From Hymenobacter jejuensis (lineage in GTDB: Bacteria > Bacteroidota > Bacteroidia > Cytophagales > Hymenobacteraceae), in assembly GCF_006337165.1 (NCBI RefSeq), contig NZ_CP040896.1, positions 2,914,001-2,978,000 on the forward strand: 64,000 bases of DNA. Reading direction: 5' to 3'. Shown here piece by piece: positions 9,018-17,243 of the stretch. Under the pieces are notes generated by a model. That model was not told where the DNA came from, did not search any database, and saw only the letters and a program-made list of their open reading frames with translations. The translations under genes were made by a program, and so were the position numbers. The stretch's first letter is position 1. Every line of letters starts with the position of its first letter.

Positions 9018-10085
9018 ATGTTTCGTTCTTGCTCTATCCTGATTCAGTTGTTGCGCTCATCGGCGCTCGTCCTTCCCTTACTGCTAGCTTCCTGCATTGG
9101 CGTTATCCGGCCTAGTCGCGATTTCACGACGTATCAGCCGGCGGCCGAACCCGATTATGCCATGGCGGCCAACTGGGCGGCGCTGCCCGATCGCCGTGAT
9201 TCGGCCGACGCGGTGCCGCGCAATACCGATTTGCACGACCGCCAGCGCGACGCGCCAGTAGATGTGTTCTTTGTTCACCCGACTACTTTCTATCGCCGCG
9301 GCGCTTGGAACGCTGATTTGAGCAATGAATCCGTAAACAAATTCACCGACGCCAGCACCATTCGCAAGCAGGCAAGCGTCTTCAATTCCACGGCCCGAAT
9401 CTACGCGCCGCGTTACCGACAGGCTACATTGTTCTCCTTCTTCGACGACAAGAGCGAAAGCGGCAAGCGGGCGCTCGACTTGGCATACAGCGACGTAAAA
9501 GCGTCCTTTCAATATTACCTGAGCCATTATAATATGGGTCGGCCGATCATCATTGCCAGCCACAGCCAAGGTACCTTGCATGCTACGCGCTTGCTGCACG
9601 AGTTCTTCGACAACGATCCGAAGCTGCGAAAGCAGTTGGTCGCCGCTTACCTCATTGGGTTCAACGTCAAAAACAATGAATACCAGAGTATTAAGCCCTG
9701 CGAAGATTCGACGCAAACCGGTTGTTACGTAAGCTGGAATACGGTAGAGTGGGGCAATGATTATCCGCCCTTCGAGGGCGGCGTAGCGACCAACCCCCTC
9801 ACTTGGACCCGCGACACTGCTACCGCGCCCACCGCCCTGAACTTGGGCGGTACCCCCTATAGCTTCACGGGCCTCGATAAAGCAGTGGTAGATGCCAAAG
9901 TGCACAACGGCTTGGTGTGGGTGCATCCGCCCAAAGCTGCGGGCTATCCGCGCTTCTTGCTGCCGGGGCGCCCCGAGTTGCGTCATTCCTTCCACATCGC
10001 CGACTACGCGTTATTTTACCTGAATATCCGGCAAAATGCGGAAGCAAGGGTACGAGCTTATCGGATGCACATGGCAGGTAATTAA
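9018..10085 (+). CDS. DUF3089 lipoprotein with alpha/beta-hydrolase motif
   Basis: A 355-residue protein. The N-terminal signal ends in a lipobox (LLLASC), so it is probably a lipoprotein. The body matches the DUF3089 pattern: PVDVFFVHPTTFY early, IYAPRYRQATLFSF, then the nucleophile-like elbow SHSQGT in the middle and VHNGLVWVHPP near the end. DUF3089 proteins are related to alpha/beta hydrolases; the Ser of SHSQGT and late Asp and His are the expected catalytic set, but no substrate is known. It is followed after 17 bases by the ACT gene, so the two are probably cotranscribed. Confidence 0.82.
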   Translation: MFRSCSILIQLLRSSALVLPLLLASCIGVIRPSRDFTTYQPAAEPDYAMAANWAALPDRRDSADAVPRNTDLHDRQRDAPVDVFFVHPTTFYRRGAWNADLSNESVNKFTDASTIRKQASVFNSTARIYAPRYRQATLFSFFDDKSESGKRALDLAYSDVKASFQYYLSHYNMGRPIIIASHSQGTLHATRLLHEFFDNDPKLRKQLVAAYLIGFNVKNNEYQSIKPCEDSTQTGCYVSWNTVEWGNDYPPFEGGVATNPLTWTRDTATAPTALNLGGTPYSFTGLDKAVVDAKVHNGLVWVHPPKAAGYPRFLLPGRPELRHSFHIADYALFYLNIRQNAEARVRAYRMHMAGN

Positions 10086-10105
10086 CTAATAATCAAATAT
10101 TTGTG
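10077..10105 (-). repeat. AT-rich palindromic element (core TTGATTATTAG)
   Basis: Core at 10086-10096 on the minus strand, starting one base after the DUF3089 stop codon and filling the gap to the ACT gene. Member of the dispersed family described in the findings. Confidence 0.5.
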
Positions 10106-10513
10106 ATGGGAGGCGAAATGAATCTGTCGGTGCTGCTTATGTCGATGCAGCCGATCTTGCGGGAGGAAGAATTTGTTTTCTGTACTACACGTAACGCACC
10201 GTCTACCGCTTTGCAAGAGGCTATCTGCTGGTTTCGCGAAGAGGAAGGCTCGACACTTATCCTGACTCGGGCGCAAGCCGATGCCGCGCAGCTTTCTTAT
10301 GCTTCTGCATTCCGGATGATTACGTTAGCAGTGCATTCTAGCCTCGAAGCCGTCGGCTTTTTAGCTGCCGTCACCGGAAAGCTTGCGGCAAATAGCATCA
10401 GCGTAAACACCGTTTCTGCTTATTATCACGATCACTTATTCATCCCAATAGATCGCGCCGCCGAGGCGATGGAGGTACTCTGGGAATTATCACGCAACTC
10501 GCTCCAAGAGTAA
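10103..10513 (+). CDS. ACT domain-containing protein
   Basis: A 136-residue protein. The N-terminal half resembles an aspartokinase-style regulatory fold, and the C-terminal half has FRMITLAVHSSLEAVGFLAAVTGKL and NTVSAYYHDHLFIPIDRAAEAME, matching small stand-alone ACT proteins. ACT domains bind amino acids or similar ligands; this group has no assigned target. GTG 10103, ATG 10106 and ATG 10118 are all possible starts; GTG is reported because it is the longest. It ends at a strong terminator. Confidence 0.75.
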   Translation: MMGGEMNLSVLLMSMQPILREEEFVFCTTRNAPSTALQEAICWFREEEGSTLILTRAQADAAQLSYASAFRMITLAVHSSLEAVGFLAAVTGKLAANSISVNTVSAYYHDHLFIPIDRAAEAMEVLWELSRNSLQE

Positions 10514-10514
10514 A

Positions 10515-10552
10515 TAAAAAAGCCCGCTGGTATTACACCAGCGGGCTTTTTT
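10515..10552. terminator. Bidirectional intrinsic terminator
   Basis: AGCCCGCTGGT pairs with ACCAGCGGGCT around a 5-base loop, with A-run and T-run on either side. It serves the ACT gene and the convergent ribosomal-protein/tsf operon. Confidence 0.9.
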
Positions 10553-10572
10553 AGTAAGTACGGATTCTAAGC

Positions 10573-11409
10573 TTAAGCACCAATAACTACGCGCTTGAAG
10601 TCGCTGACGGTCATGCCCTTCTGCTTGTTGTCGAGCAGTTTGGCGATAGTTACCGAGTTGTCCTTCACAAACTCTTGGTTGAGCAGGGTATTGTCTTTGT
10701 AGAACTTGTTGAGCTTGCCCTGAGCGATTTTCTCCAGCATAGCTTCTGGCTTGCCTTCGGCGCGAGCTTGCTCTTTGCCGATTTCAATTTCGCGCTCTAC
10801 AGTAGCCGAATCTACACCGTCTTTGTCAACGGCAACAGGCTTCATCGCCACGATCTGCATTGCTACGTCGCGGCCTACTTCGGTAGTGTCAGCACCACCT
10901 ACGTTCTTCAGTCCTACCAACACGCCTTTCTTGTTGTCGGAGTGGATGTAGGAAGCAACTTTCTCAGCGGTCAGTGTTTCGTAAGCAACTACGTCGATCT
11001 TCTCGCCGATTTTGCCCATCAGGTCGGTGATGTGCTCCTGTACCGAACGGCCATCCGATTCTTTAGCAGACAATAATTCTTCTTTCGAAGCTGCATTGCT
11101 CGATACGGCGGCGTCCATTACTTGCTTAGCCAAATTGCGGAAGTCTTCCACTTTGGCCACGGGCTCAGTTTCGCAAGCCAAAGCGACCAACTTGCCTTGA
11201 GTGCCATCTTCGCTAACGCTTACCAATACAATGCCTTCGGCAGTAGCATTTTCAGCACGCTTGTCGGCAATTTTCTGACCTTGCTTGCGAAGAATGTCGC
11301 GAGCGGCTTCGAAATCGCCGTCAGCTTCAGTCAACGCTTTTTTGCAGTCCATCATGCCTGCGCCGGTCATGGCGCGGAGCTTGTTCACGTCTTGGGCGGT
11401 AATAGCCAT
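10573..11409 (-). CDS. tsf: Translation elongation factor Ts
   Basis: A 278-residue EF-Ts, the nucleotide exchange factor that regenerates EF-Tu-GTP. The N-terminal UBA-like domain is clear (VNKLRAMTGAGMMDCKKAL), followed by the core with the DIL-RKQGQK segment and two dimerization-type repeats. It is the last gene of the rplM-rpsI-rpsB-tsf operon. A gap of about 200 bases containing a terminator-like hairpin separates it from rpsB, so it may also be independently tuned. Confidence 0.97.
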   Translation of the reverse strand: MAITAQDVNKLRAMTGAGMMDCKKALTEADGDFEAARDILRKQGQKIADKRAENATAEGIVLVSVSEDGTQGKLVALACETEPVAKVEDFRNLAKQVMDAAVSSNAASKEELLSAKESDGRSVQEHITDLMGKIGEKIDVVAYETLTAEKVASYIHSDNKKGVLVGLKNVGGADTTEVGRDVAMQIVAMKPVAVDKDGVDSATVEREIEIGKEQARAEGKPEAMLEKIAQGKLNKFYKDNTLLNQEFVKDNSVTIAKLLDNKQKGMTVSDFKRVVIGA

Positions 11410-11546
11410 TACTGTGAGATTATGGGTGAGGAGGTTTTAAATCTTTTCAAGCCGCAGATCCTTTTGCGAAAAGGAAGCAGTTGGCCCCGTATTCCACGGA
11501 TTGTACCAACTCTGCATTTCCGTCATTCTGACAGGTTGCGGGTAAA

Positions 11547-11591
11547 GAAAAAGGGAACACCGGAGCCGAGTGCTTCGCATGTTCCCTTTTT
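11547..11591. terminator. Terminator or attenuator hairpin between rpsB and tsf
   Basis: AAAGGGAACA pairs with TGTTCCCTTT, with A- and T-runs outside and a 20-base interior that can fold further. On the minus strand it lies just after the rpsB stop, so it may terminate part of the transcripts before tsf. Confidence 0.65.
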
Positions 11592-11607
11592 ATAATGGTC
11601 AGCAAGC

Positions 11608-12375
11608 CTATTCGTCGGCGTTCTGCTTTTCTTTGATGCCTTCTTCTTCTGACTGCTTCTTGTCAGCCTCTTCCTTGTCGACTTTGCGCTCCGACAGGCC
11701 TTCTTCAATTGCTTTAGCCATTGCGCCAACAATCAGCGAAATAGACTTAGAAGCGTCGTCGTTAGCAGGAATTGGGAAGTCTACCAACTCCGGGTTCGAG
11801 TTGGTGTCGCAGATTGCAAATACCGGGATGTTCAGCTTTTGCGCTTCTTTCACGGCAATGTGCTCGCGCTTCACGTCTACCACGAACAGAGCGGCAGGCA
11901 GGCGGCTCAGGTCGGCAATGCCACCCAGAACGCGCTCCAGCTTTTCGCGCTCGCGCGACAGCATGAGGCGCTCGCGCTTGGCCAGTGCCGCGTAAGCTGT
12001 ATTTTCTTTCACCATCTTGTCGATGGTGCTCATTTTCTTCAACGACTTGCGAACCGTAGCGAAGTTAGTGAGCATGCCACCCAACCACCGGTCGGTTACG
12101 AAAGGCATTTTCAGGCGCTTGGCCTCTTCGGTTACAATTTCCTGAGCCTGCTTCTTCGTTGCAACGAACATGACCTTACGGCCGCTCTTTGCAATGTTGC
12201 GGATGGCGTTGGTAGCCTGGTCCAGCGAAACAAGAGTTTTGTTCAGGTCGATAATATGGATGCCGTTCTTCTCCATGAAGATGTACGGCGCCATTTTCGG
12301 GTCCCACTTGCGCGTAAGGTGACCAAAATGGGCACCTGCGTCGAGCAGGTCTTTATAAGTGGTGGACTGAGCCAT
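11608..12375 (-). CDS. rpsB: 30S ribosomal protein S2
   Basis: A 255-residue S2. Hallmarks are the [19 protein letters not shown] start, [25 protein letters not shown] and [12 protein letters not shown]. The C-terminus carries an extra Lys/Glu-rich tail (from about residue 230), a common Bacteroidetes extension. It sits between rpsI (18 bases upstream) and tsf, the usual gene order of the phylum. Confidence 0.97.
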   Translation of the reverse strand: MAQSTTYKDLLDAGAHFGHLTRKWDPKMAPYIFMEKNGIHIIDLNKTLVSLDQATNAIRNIAKSGRKVMFVATKKQAQEIVTEEAKRLKMPFVTDRWLGGMLTNFATVRKSLKKMSTIDKMVKENTAYAALAKRERLMLSREREKLERVLGGIADLSRLPAALFVVDVKREHIAVKEAQKLNIPVFAICDTNSNPELVDFPIPANDDASKSISLIVGAMAKAIEEGLSERKVDKEEADKKQSEEEGIKEKQNADE

Positions 12376-12393
12376 GATAGATTTCCTCTGGGA

Positions 12394-12780
12394 TTAGCGT
12401 TTCGAGAACTGGAACGAGCGACGAGCCTTGCGACGGCCGAACTTCTTGCGTTCTACCATGCGGGGGTCACGGGTCAAGAAGCCTTCTTTCTTCAACGCTG
12501 GCCGAGACTCAGCAGTTTCTTCCACAAGGGCTTTCGAAATGGCCAAGCGGATGGCTTCAGCTTGGCTAGCGATTCCGCCGCCGCGCACGTTCACCTTTAC
12601 ATCATACTGCCCGAGTTTCTCGAGCGTAGCGAAGGGCTGGTTCACGATGTTTTCCAGGAGTTCGTTGCCGAAATAGGCTTTCATTTCCCGGTCGTTGATA
12701 GTGATATTCCCTTGCCCGGCCTGCATGTAAATGCGGGCCACCGAGGTTTTTCTTCTACCAGAGGTGTTGGTAATTTCCAT
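12394..12780 (-). CDS. rpsI: 30S ribosomal protein S9
   Basis: A 128-residue S9 with the diagnostic GRRKTSVARIYM near the start, VRGGGIASQAEAIRLAISKAL in the middle and the basic RKKFGRRKARRSFQFSKR end, the tail that reaches the P-site tRNA in the ribosome. Second gene of the operon, 39 bases after rplM. Confidence 0.97.
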   Translation of the reverse strand: MEITNTSGRRKTSVARIYMQAGQGNITINDREMKAYFGNELLENIVNQPFATLEKLGQYDVKVNVRGGGIASQAEAIRLAISKALVEETAESRPALKKEGFLTRDPRMVERKKFGRRKARRSFQFSKR

Positions 12781-12819
12781 TAAATGAAGAAGTTAAGAAA
12801 AAGAAAGTCAACTGGTGAC

Positions 12820-13272
12820 TTAGAGGTTCGTTAGTTCAACAGCTTTGGGCTGCTGGGCTTCATGTGGGTGCTCAGCACCGGCATACACAAACAGGTTACG
12901 GAACTGCTCACGGCCCAGACGGTTGCCTTGCAGCATGCCTTTTACTGCGTGCTCAATTACGCTGGCCGAGTTTTTGGCCTTCTTATCGCGTAGATTGATA
13001 CGCTTCTGGCCGCCCGGATAGCCCGAGTGCGTTACGTAAATTTTGTCGGTCATCTTCTTGCCGGTCACGCGCAGCTTGTCGGCGTTGAGAACAATGACGT
13101 TGTCGCCGCAATCGGAGTTGGGCGTGAACGAGGGCTTGTGCTTGCCGCGCAGGATGTTTGCAATTTGGCTAGCCAAGCGGCCAAGCGGTGCAACACTGGC
13201 ATCAATCACGACCCAGCCCTTATTGGCGTTGGCTTTGTTGACGGATTGCGTCTTGAAGCTCAGATGATCCAT
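12820..13272 (-). CDS. rplM: 50S ribosomal protein L13
   Basis: A 150-residue L13 with the signatures [43 protein letters not shown] and [14 protein letters not shown]. The open frame extends upstream to 13488, but that extension covers the promoter and does not look like L13, so ATG 13272 is taken. It is the first gene of the operon. The promoter at 13336-13365 gives a 5' leader of about 55 bases that could carry feedback control; I could not identify a known leader motif. Confidence 0.96.
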   Translation of the reverse strand: [150 protein letters not shown]

Positions 13273-13335
13273 TGGGGAGGAGGATAAGCAGTTGGAAATG
13301 AGAAGAATCCGGATACGGTCCGGCAAAAACGGACA

Positions 13336-13365
13336 CAAAGTTACGGTCTTTCGCTGGATATGCAA
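13336..13365 (-). promoter_or_regulatory. Bacteroidetes-type promoter of the rplM operon
   Basis: Read on the minus strand: TTG (13365-13363), 19 bases, then TAACTTTG (13343-13336). This matches the phylum's sigma-ABfr consensus (TTTG, about 19-20 bases, TAnnTTTG) and lies about 65 bases before the rplM start codon. Confidence 0.8.
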
Positions 13366-13411
13366 GTCAGTGGTTAAGAATTGTATAGTGCAGCAAACGC
13401 CAAAGCGCGTT

Positions 13412-14125
13412 CTACTTGTACTGACGTAGGTTTTCGACCAGCACGCGGAAGTCTTTTGGGTAAGGAGCCTCCACCGTAATCGGCTCACCGTTAAGCTTGG
13501 CGAAGCTCAATTTAGCGGCGTGCAGGGCAAAACGCTTGATAAAAGGCTGCTCTTCTTCGCCTTCCTTCATATTGAATTTCTTCTTGATGGAGGATAGGTA
13601 AAAGTCCTCGCCACCGTAGAGTGTATCCCCCACGATGGGCGCCTGTAAGTACATCAGGTGCAGCCGAATCTGGTGCATGCGGCCCGTAACCGGAACGCAT
13701 TGTACCAAGGTATGCCGGGTATAGGTTTCGAGCGTGGTGAAGTAGGTTTCAGCGGGTTTGCCTTTGTAGGCCAAACGAGCTTTGCCTTTGGAAGTTGTTT
13801 CGATGCTGCGATCAACCAATTGGTTGTCAAACTGATGGATGCCCCAAGCGACGGCATGGTATAATTTGCTGACCTCGCGGTTTTCAAACTGCATCGAAAG
13901 GTGACGATATGCCTCTGGGTTTTTGGCCAGCGCCAAAGCCCCCGAAGTTTCCTTGTCTAAACGGTGGCAGGCCTGCACGTCGTCGTGGTACTGCCGGGCC
14001 ATGCGCAAAATGTTAGGGGCCGTTCCGATGCGCTCGTCGAGGGTAGCCAGGTAAGGCGGCTTGTTGATGACGATGTAGTCTTCGTCTTCAAACAGAATTA
14101 AGTCTTGAAAATCAGGATGCTTCAT
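13412..14125 (-). CDS. RluA-family 23S rRNA/tRNA pseudouridine synthase
   Basis: A 237-residue enzyme. The catalytic motif HRLDKETSGALALAK holds the essential Asp, followed by YHAVAWG and the late VTGRMHQIRLHLMYLQAPIVGDTLYGG, all standard for RluA-type synthases. There is no N-terminal S4 domain, so it belongs to the short RluA/RluC-like forms. It isomerizes uridine in structured RNA; the exact target base cannot be told. ATG 14125 is chosen over 14137 because it gives the common MKHPDFQDLILFEDEDYIVINK beginning. Confidence 0.9.
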   Translation of the reverse strand: MKHPDFQDLILFEDEDYIVINKPPYLATLDERIGTAPNILRMARQYHDDVQACHRLDKETSGALALAKNPEAYRHLSMQFENREVSKLYHAVAWGIHQFDNQLVDRSIETTSKGKARLAYKGKPAETYFTTLETYTRHTLVQCVPVTGRMHQIRLHLMYLQAPIVGDTLYGGEDFYLSSIKKKFNMKEGEEEQPFIKRFALHAAKLSFAKLNGEPITVEAPYPKDFRVLVENLRQYK

Positions 14126-14160
14126 AGCGGGCCGCAAAGGTACGCCGAAGTCACGGAAGC

Positions 14161-15240
14161 TTATGCCTCGGTTGGGGTATCTTTGGGAGGCGCCGGGATA
14201 TTTTTGGGCCGTGGAAGCTTGAATTCCAGCGTGGTACCGTGCCCAAGCTCACTGTGCACCCGAATGGCCGATTTGTGCGCTTCTACAATATGCTTGCTAA
14301 TGGCCAAGCCTAAACCCGAACCGCCCGAATCGCGCGACCTGCTTTTGTCGATGCGATAAAAGCGCTCGAAAATGCGGTTTTGGTGTTGCTTCGGGATGCC
14401 CTCTCCGTCGTCGCGCACCGAAATTTTGACCACCTTGTTTCCCTCAATGAGGGTGACAGTTACGTGGCCGTTCTCACGTCCGTATTTGATGGCATTATCT
14501 ATCAGATTGACAAGCACTTGGCGGATTCGGTTGCGGTCTGCGAGCACGTAGATACCCGTAGCCGGAATCGTCGGTGGAAAGAGTACCAGTTCGACGTTGC
14601 GCTGGGCTGCTTTCAACTCTAGTAGCTCAAAGATTTCCCGCACCAGTGCCGCTAAGTCGAAGGCCTGGCGACGCATGCGCACAACGCCCTTTTCCAGCTG
14701 CGATATCGTCACCAAATCCTGCACCAAGGCATCGAGCGCGTCGAGGCTGGCGGCGGCTTTGGTCAGGAATTTCTTGCGCGTAAAATCGTCTACCTCATCG
14801 TCGTCCAGAATGGTGTGTACGAAGCCCTGCGCGGCAAAAATAGGTGTCTTCAATTCGTGCGAAACGTCGGCTAGAAATTCGCGCCGCAGGGCTTGCAGGC
14901 GCTTGAGTTCGTCGATTTCCTTCTGGCGGCGCTCGGCCATTTGCAGGATTTCGTCGCGCAGGCGCTTAAGGGGCTCGGGGCGGAACAGAAATTTGTTGGA
15001 AAGGCGCTTAAATTCCTTGCGCTTGACGTTTTCCAGACTTGCGTAAATGTTGTTGATCTCGCGAAAAATCAGCGCTTCAAACGACAGATACACCAGCAGA
15101 AAACACGCTGCTACCGTAATGCCCCCAGCCAGAAAGGCTTCCCGAAAGGCCATGGCGGGCACCACCCACGCAAACGTAGTCAGCACGCCGGCTACCAGCA
15201 GCGCAATCAGGATGGCAATAGACCGCGATGAAAGGTCCAC
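14161..15240 (-). CDS. Sensor histidine kinase, PhoR-like
   Basis: A 359-residue two-helix membrane kinase: TM helices at about 8-30 and 36-58 with almost no periplasmic loop, a coiled linker, a HisKA domain with phospho-acceptor His128 in DVSHELKTP, and an ATPase domain with N-box NLIDNAIKYG, G1 DDGEGIP, F-box FERFYR and G2 GSGLGLAI. The lack of a periplasmic sensor suggests it senses membrane state or a partner protein, as PhoR does with phosphate transporters. It lies 69 bases downstream of its response regulator gene. Confidence 0.93.
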   Translation of the reverse strand: MDLSSRSIAILIALLVAGVLTTFAWVVPAMAFREAFLAGGITVAACFLLVYLSFEALIFREINNIYASLENVKRKEFKRLSNKFLFRPEPLKRLRDEILQMAERRQKEIDELKRLQALRREFLADVSHELKTPIFAAQGFVHTILDDDEVDDFTRKKFLTKAAASLDALDALVQDLVTISQLEKGVVRMRRQAFDLAALVREIFELLELKAAQRNVELVLFPPTIPATGIYVLADRNRIRQVLVNLIDNAIKYGRENGHVTVTLIEGNKVVKISVRDDGEGIPKQHQNRIFERFYRIDKSRSRDSGGSGLGLAISKHIVEAHKSAIRVHSELGHGTTLEFKLPRPKNIPAPPKDTPTEA

Positions 15241-15255
15241 TTTGGAAGGTTAAAT

Positions 15256-15284
15256 TACAAGTGTCTTATAATCAATATGTTATA
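15256..15284 (-). repeat. AT-rich palindromic element (core TTGATTATAAG)
   Basis: Core at 15265-15275 on the minus strand, within the 69-base gap between the response-regulator stop and the kinase start. Confidence 0.5.
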
Positions 15285-15309
15285 AGCAGGTATATTAATT
15301 TGCGTCGGC

Positions 15310-16011
15310 TTAGTCGGTGTTGAATTTATAGCCCACGCCCTTGATCGTCTGGATGTGGTGATCGCCTACTTTCTCGCGCACTTTGCGCACGTGCACGTCC
15401 ACGGTGCGAGCCAGTACAAACACGTCGTTACCCCAGATATTTTGCAGTAGCTCGTCGCGGCCAAACACTTTGTGCGGTGTGGCCGCCAGAAAGGCGAGAA
15501 GCTCAAATTCCTTTTTCGGCAGCACAATTTTGCGGCCGTCCTGGTACACGGCAAAACCCGTGCGGTCGATGGTGAGGCCGTTTATCTCAATGGTGTCCTG
15601 CACGGCCTGGGGGTTGCGGTCGCGGCGCATGAAAGCGGCGAGGCGGCTAAGCAAGGCGCGCGGCTTGATGGGCTTGGCAATGAAATCGTCGGCACCGGCT
15701 TCGAAGGCCGCTACCTCCGAAAACTCCTCGGCGCGGGCCGTCAGGAATACGATATACGTGTCTTTGAACAACGGCTGCTCGCGCAGCAACCGGCAGGTAG
15801 CGATGCCATCAAGGTGCGGCATCATCACGTCGAGCAAAATAATATCGGGGCCGAACTGTGGAGCTACTTCCAAGGCCTTGCGGCCGTCGGTGGCGCTGGC
15901 TACTTCATAGCCTTCTTTGCGCAGGTTGTACTCCAGCAATTCGACGATGTCTGGGTCATCATCTACCACGAGAATCTTGTAGGCGTTGGGCGAAGGCGTA
16001 GGCTGCTGCAC
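15310..16011 (-). CDS. OmpR/PhoB-family response regulator
   Basis: About 233 residues from GTG 16011. The receiver domain starts ILVVDDDPDIVELLEYNL, with the phospho-acceptor Asp in IILLDVMMP and the conserved Lys in FIAKPIKP. The C-terminal winged helix includes LPKKEFELLAFLA, GRDELLQNIWG and RTVDVHVRKVREK. The frame continues to ATG 16116, but that ATG abuts a terminator hairpin and the extra 35 residues are not receiver-like, so GTG just before the receiver domain is preferred. Probable partner of the kinase that follows. Confidence 0.9.
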   Translation of the reverse strand: MQQPTPSPNAYKILVVDDDPDIVELLEYNLRKEGYEVASATDGRKALEVAPQFGPDIILLDVMMPHLDGIATCRLLREQPLFKDTYIVFLTARAEEFSEVAAFEAGADDFIAKPIKPRALLSRLAAFMRRDRNPQAVQDTIEINGLTIDRTGFAVYQDGRKIVLPKKEFELLAFLAATPHKVFGRDELLQNIWGNDVFVLARTVDVHVRKVREKVGDHHIQTIKGVGYKFNTD

Positions 16012-16116
16012 GGTACGAGGGGATTGGGGGTAGAAAAATATACGCGACGACAAAAATACCGTCTGACGGGCGGCAGGACGTGTTACCATTTTGTGAAGCG
16101 TTTGCGGTTCGGGCAT

Positions 16117-16146
16117 AAAAAAAGCGACTCACCAGAGTCGCTTTAC
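16117..16146. terminator. Intrinsic terminator
   Basis: AAAGCGACTC pairs with GAGTCGCTTT around a 4-base loop. On the minus strand it ends the DUF3108 transcript just before the two-component genes. Confidence 0.8.
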
Positions 16147-16154
16147 TAAAAGGG

Positions 16155-16982
16155 TCAGTTTTGAGCCACCAGATTCAACCGGTTCCTCAGGCCTTGGTAT
16201 TTATACATATCCACTTTCACGGAGCCTACAAACATCTCGGCCTGAATGAGTACCGGAATCTTGTTGCGGTCGTCGGAAAGGTAAACGGAGATGGCATTTT
16301 CGCCGCGGAAAAGCTTGTTGCTTGGCATTTTCGGTACCAGCTTGATGGCGCGGATGTTGCCGGCTTTTGTCTCCACGGTTTCCCGGCCTTTGTAAATGAC
16401 ATCCATGTTGAACACTTCTTCGTCAAAAAAACCTTGCACCCGGATGACTTCGCCAATGCGGCGCTGGTCGTAATTGATGGTGCGCAAAAAGTAGACGCCG
16501 CTGACTAAGTCCTGCACGTTGTTGGGAACTTTATAGGTACCCTGCTTGGGCGGGTCCTTCTCTTTTTTCCGTACTTCCACCATCACTACGTCCCGGGCGT
16601 GGTCGAAATCTACGGTTTCTTTTTTACGGTAATGGTTTTCTTCGATGTTGCGAAAAAAGCGTTGCGGCAGAATGCTGGTCGTATCGATATACGAACGCCA
16701 CGTATCCCGGATGCGCAGAAACAGGTCGAAGGAGCCGGTTGTGCGGCCAGTCACGGTGGCCTTGTAGCACGGCCGATCGTTGATGCGGTGAATGTCGTTG
16801 GCTACTTCAATGGTCGCTTCAGCGGCATTAATTAGCCCGTAATGAACTTTATAATTGAGTACTTCGCCGCGGGTAAAGCTGGTATTGGGCACAGCCCGCA
16901 TTACATCATTCGGGCCAAAAGAAGTCAACAGACCCGCTACGAGGGTCAATAGAGAGACAAGCGCAAGCCAGCGGCGATTCAT
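16155..16982 (-). CDS. DUF3108 domain-containing exported protein
   Basis: A 275-residue protein with an N-terminal signal (MNRRWLALVSLLTLVAGLLT). The DUF3108 features are GEVLNYKVHYGLINAAEATI, TGRTTGSFDLFLRIRDTWRSYID and a C-terminal AISVYLSDDRNKIPVLIQAEMFVGSVKVDM. This beta-rich family is periplasmic and common in Bacteroidetes, with no agreed biochemical role. Upstream of it on the same strand is recA, separated by a strong terminator, so it is its own transcription unit. Confidence 0.85.
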   Translation of the reverse strand: MNRRWLALVSLLTLVAGLLTSFGPNDVMRAVPNTSFTRGEVLNYKVHYGLINAAEATIEVANDIHRINDRPCYKATVTGRTTGSFDLFLRIRDTWRSYIDTTSILPQRFFRNIEENHYRKKETVDFDHARDVVMVEVRKKEKDPPKQGTYKVPNNVQDLVSGVYFLRTINYDQRRIGEVIRVQGFFDEEVFNMDVIYKGRETVETKAGNIRAIKLVPKMPSNKLFRGENAISVYLSDDRNKIPVLIQAEMFVGSVKVDMYKYQGLRNRLNLVAQN

Positions 16983-17162
16983 AGAGGCGGTAATGATAGT
17001 TTTAGCCGGGGCTTACTCAAACGCGATGCCAGCAAATATAAGCAGCCGACCTCATACCCCTTCCGAATTCAGCAGGAACGCAAACTGAGCAGTGAGGTTG
17101 GCTAAAATTCCCTGACCGGCTTGATACCAAGCAAACAACGGAAGCCGGGAAAAAGATACAAA

Positions 17163-17191
17163 CACAAGTATTTGATAGTCAATTGGTTGTA
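17163..17191 (-). repeat. AT-rich palindromic element (core TTGACTATCAA)
   Basis: Core at 17172-17182, directly beyond the recA terminator on the minus strand. One mismatch to the family core. Confidence 0.45.
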
Positions 17192-17225
17192 AAAAAGCCT
17201 CCCCAGCTAGCTGGGGAGGCTTTTT
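17191..17225 (-). terminator. recA terminator
   Basis: A perfect palindrome at 17197-17220 (GCCTCCCCAGCT with AGCTGGGGAGGC), with an A-run on one side and a T-run on the other, follows the recA stop codon on the minus strand. Confidence 0.88.
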
Positions 17226-17243
17226 GAAGGAAAGCGTCGAGGT

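Noticed and set aside
11839..12783. Plus-strand open frame of 314 codons
   Set aside because: Antisense to rpsB and rpsI.
16012..16116. N-terminal extension of the response regulator to ATG 16116
   Set aside because: The ATG touches a terminator hairpin and the residues do not fit a receiver domain.
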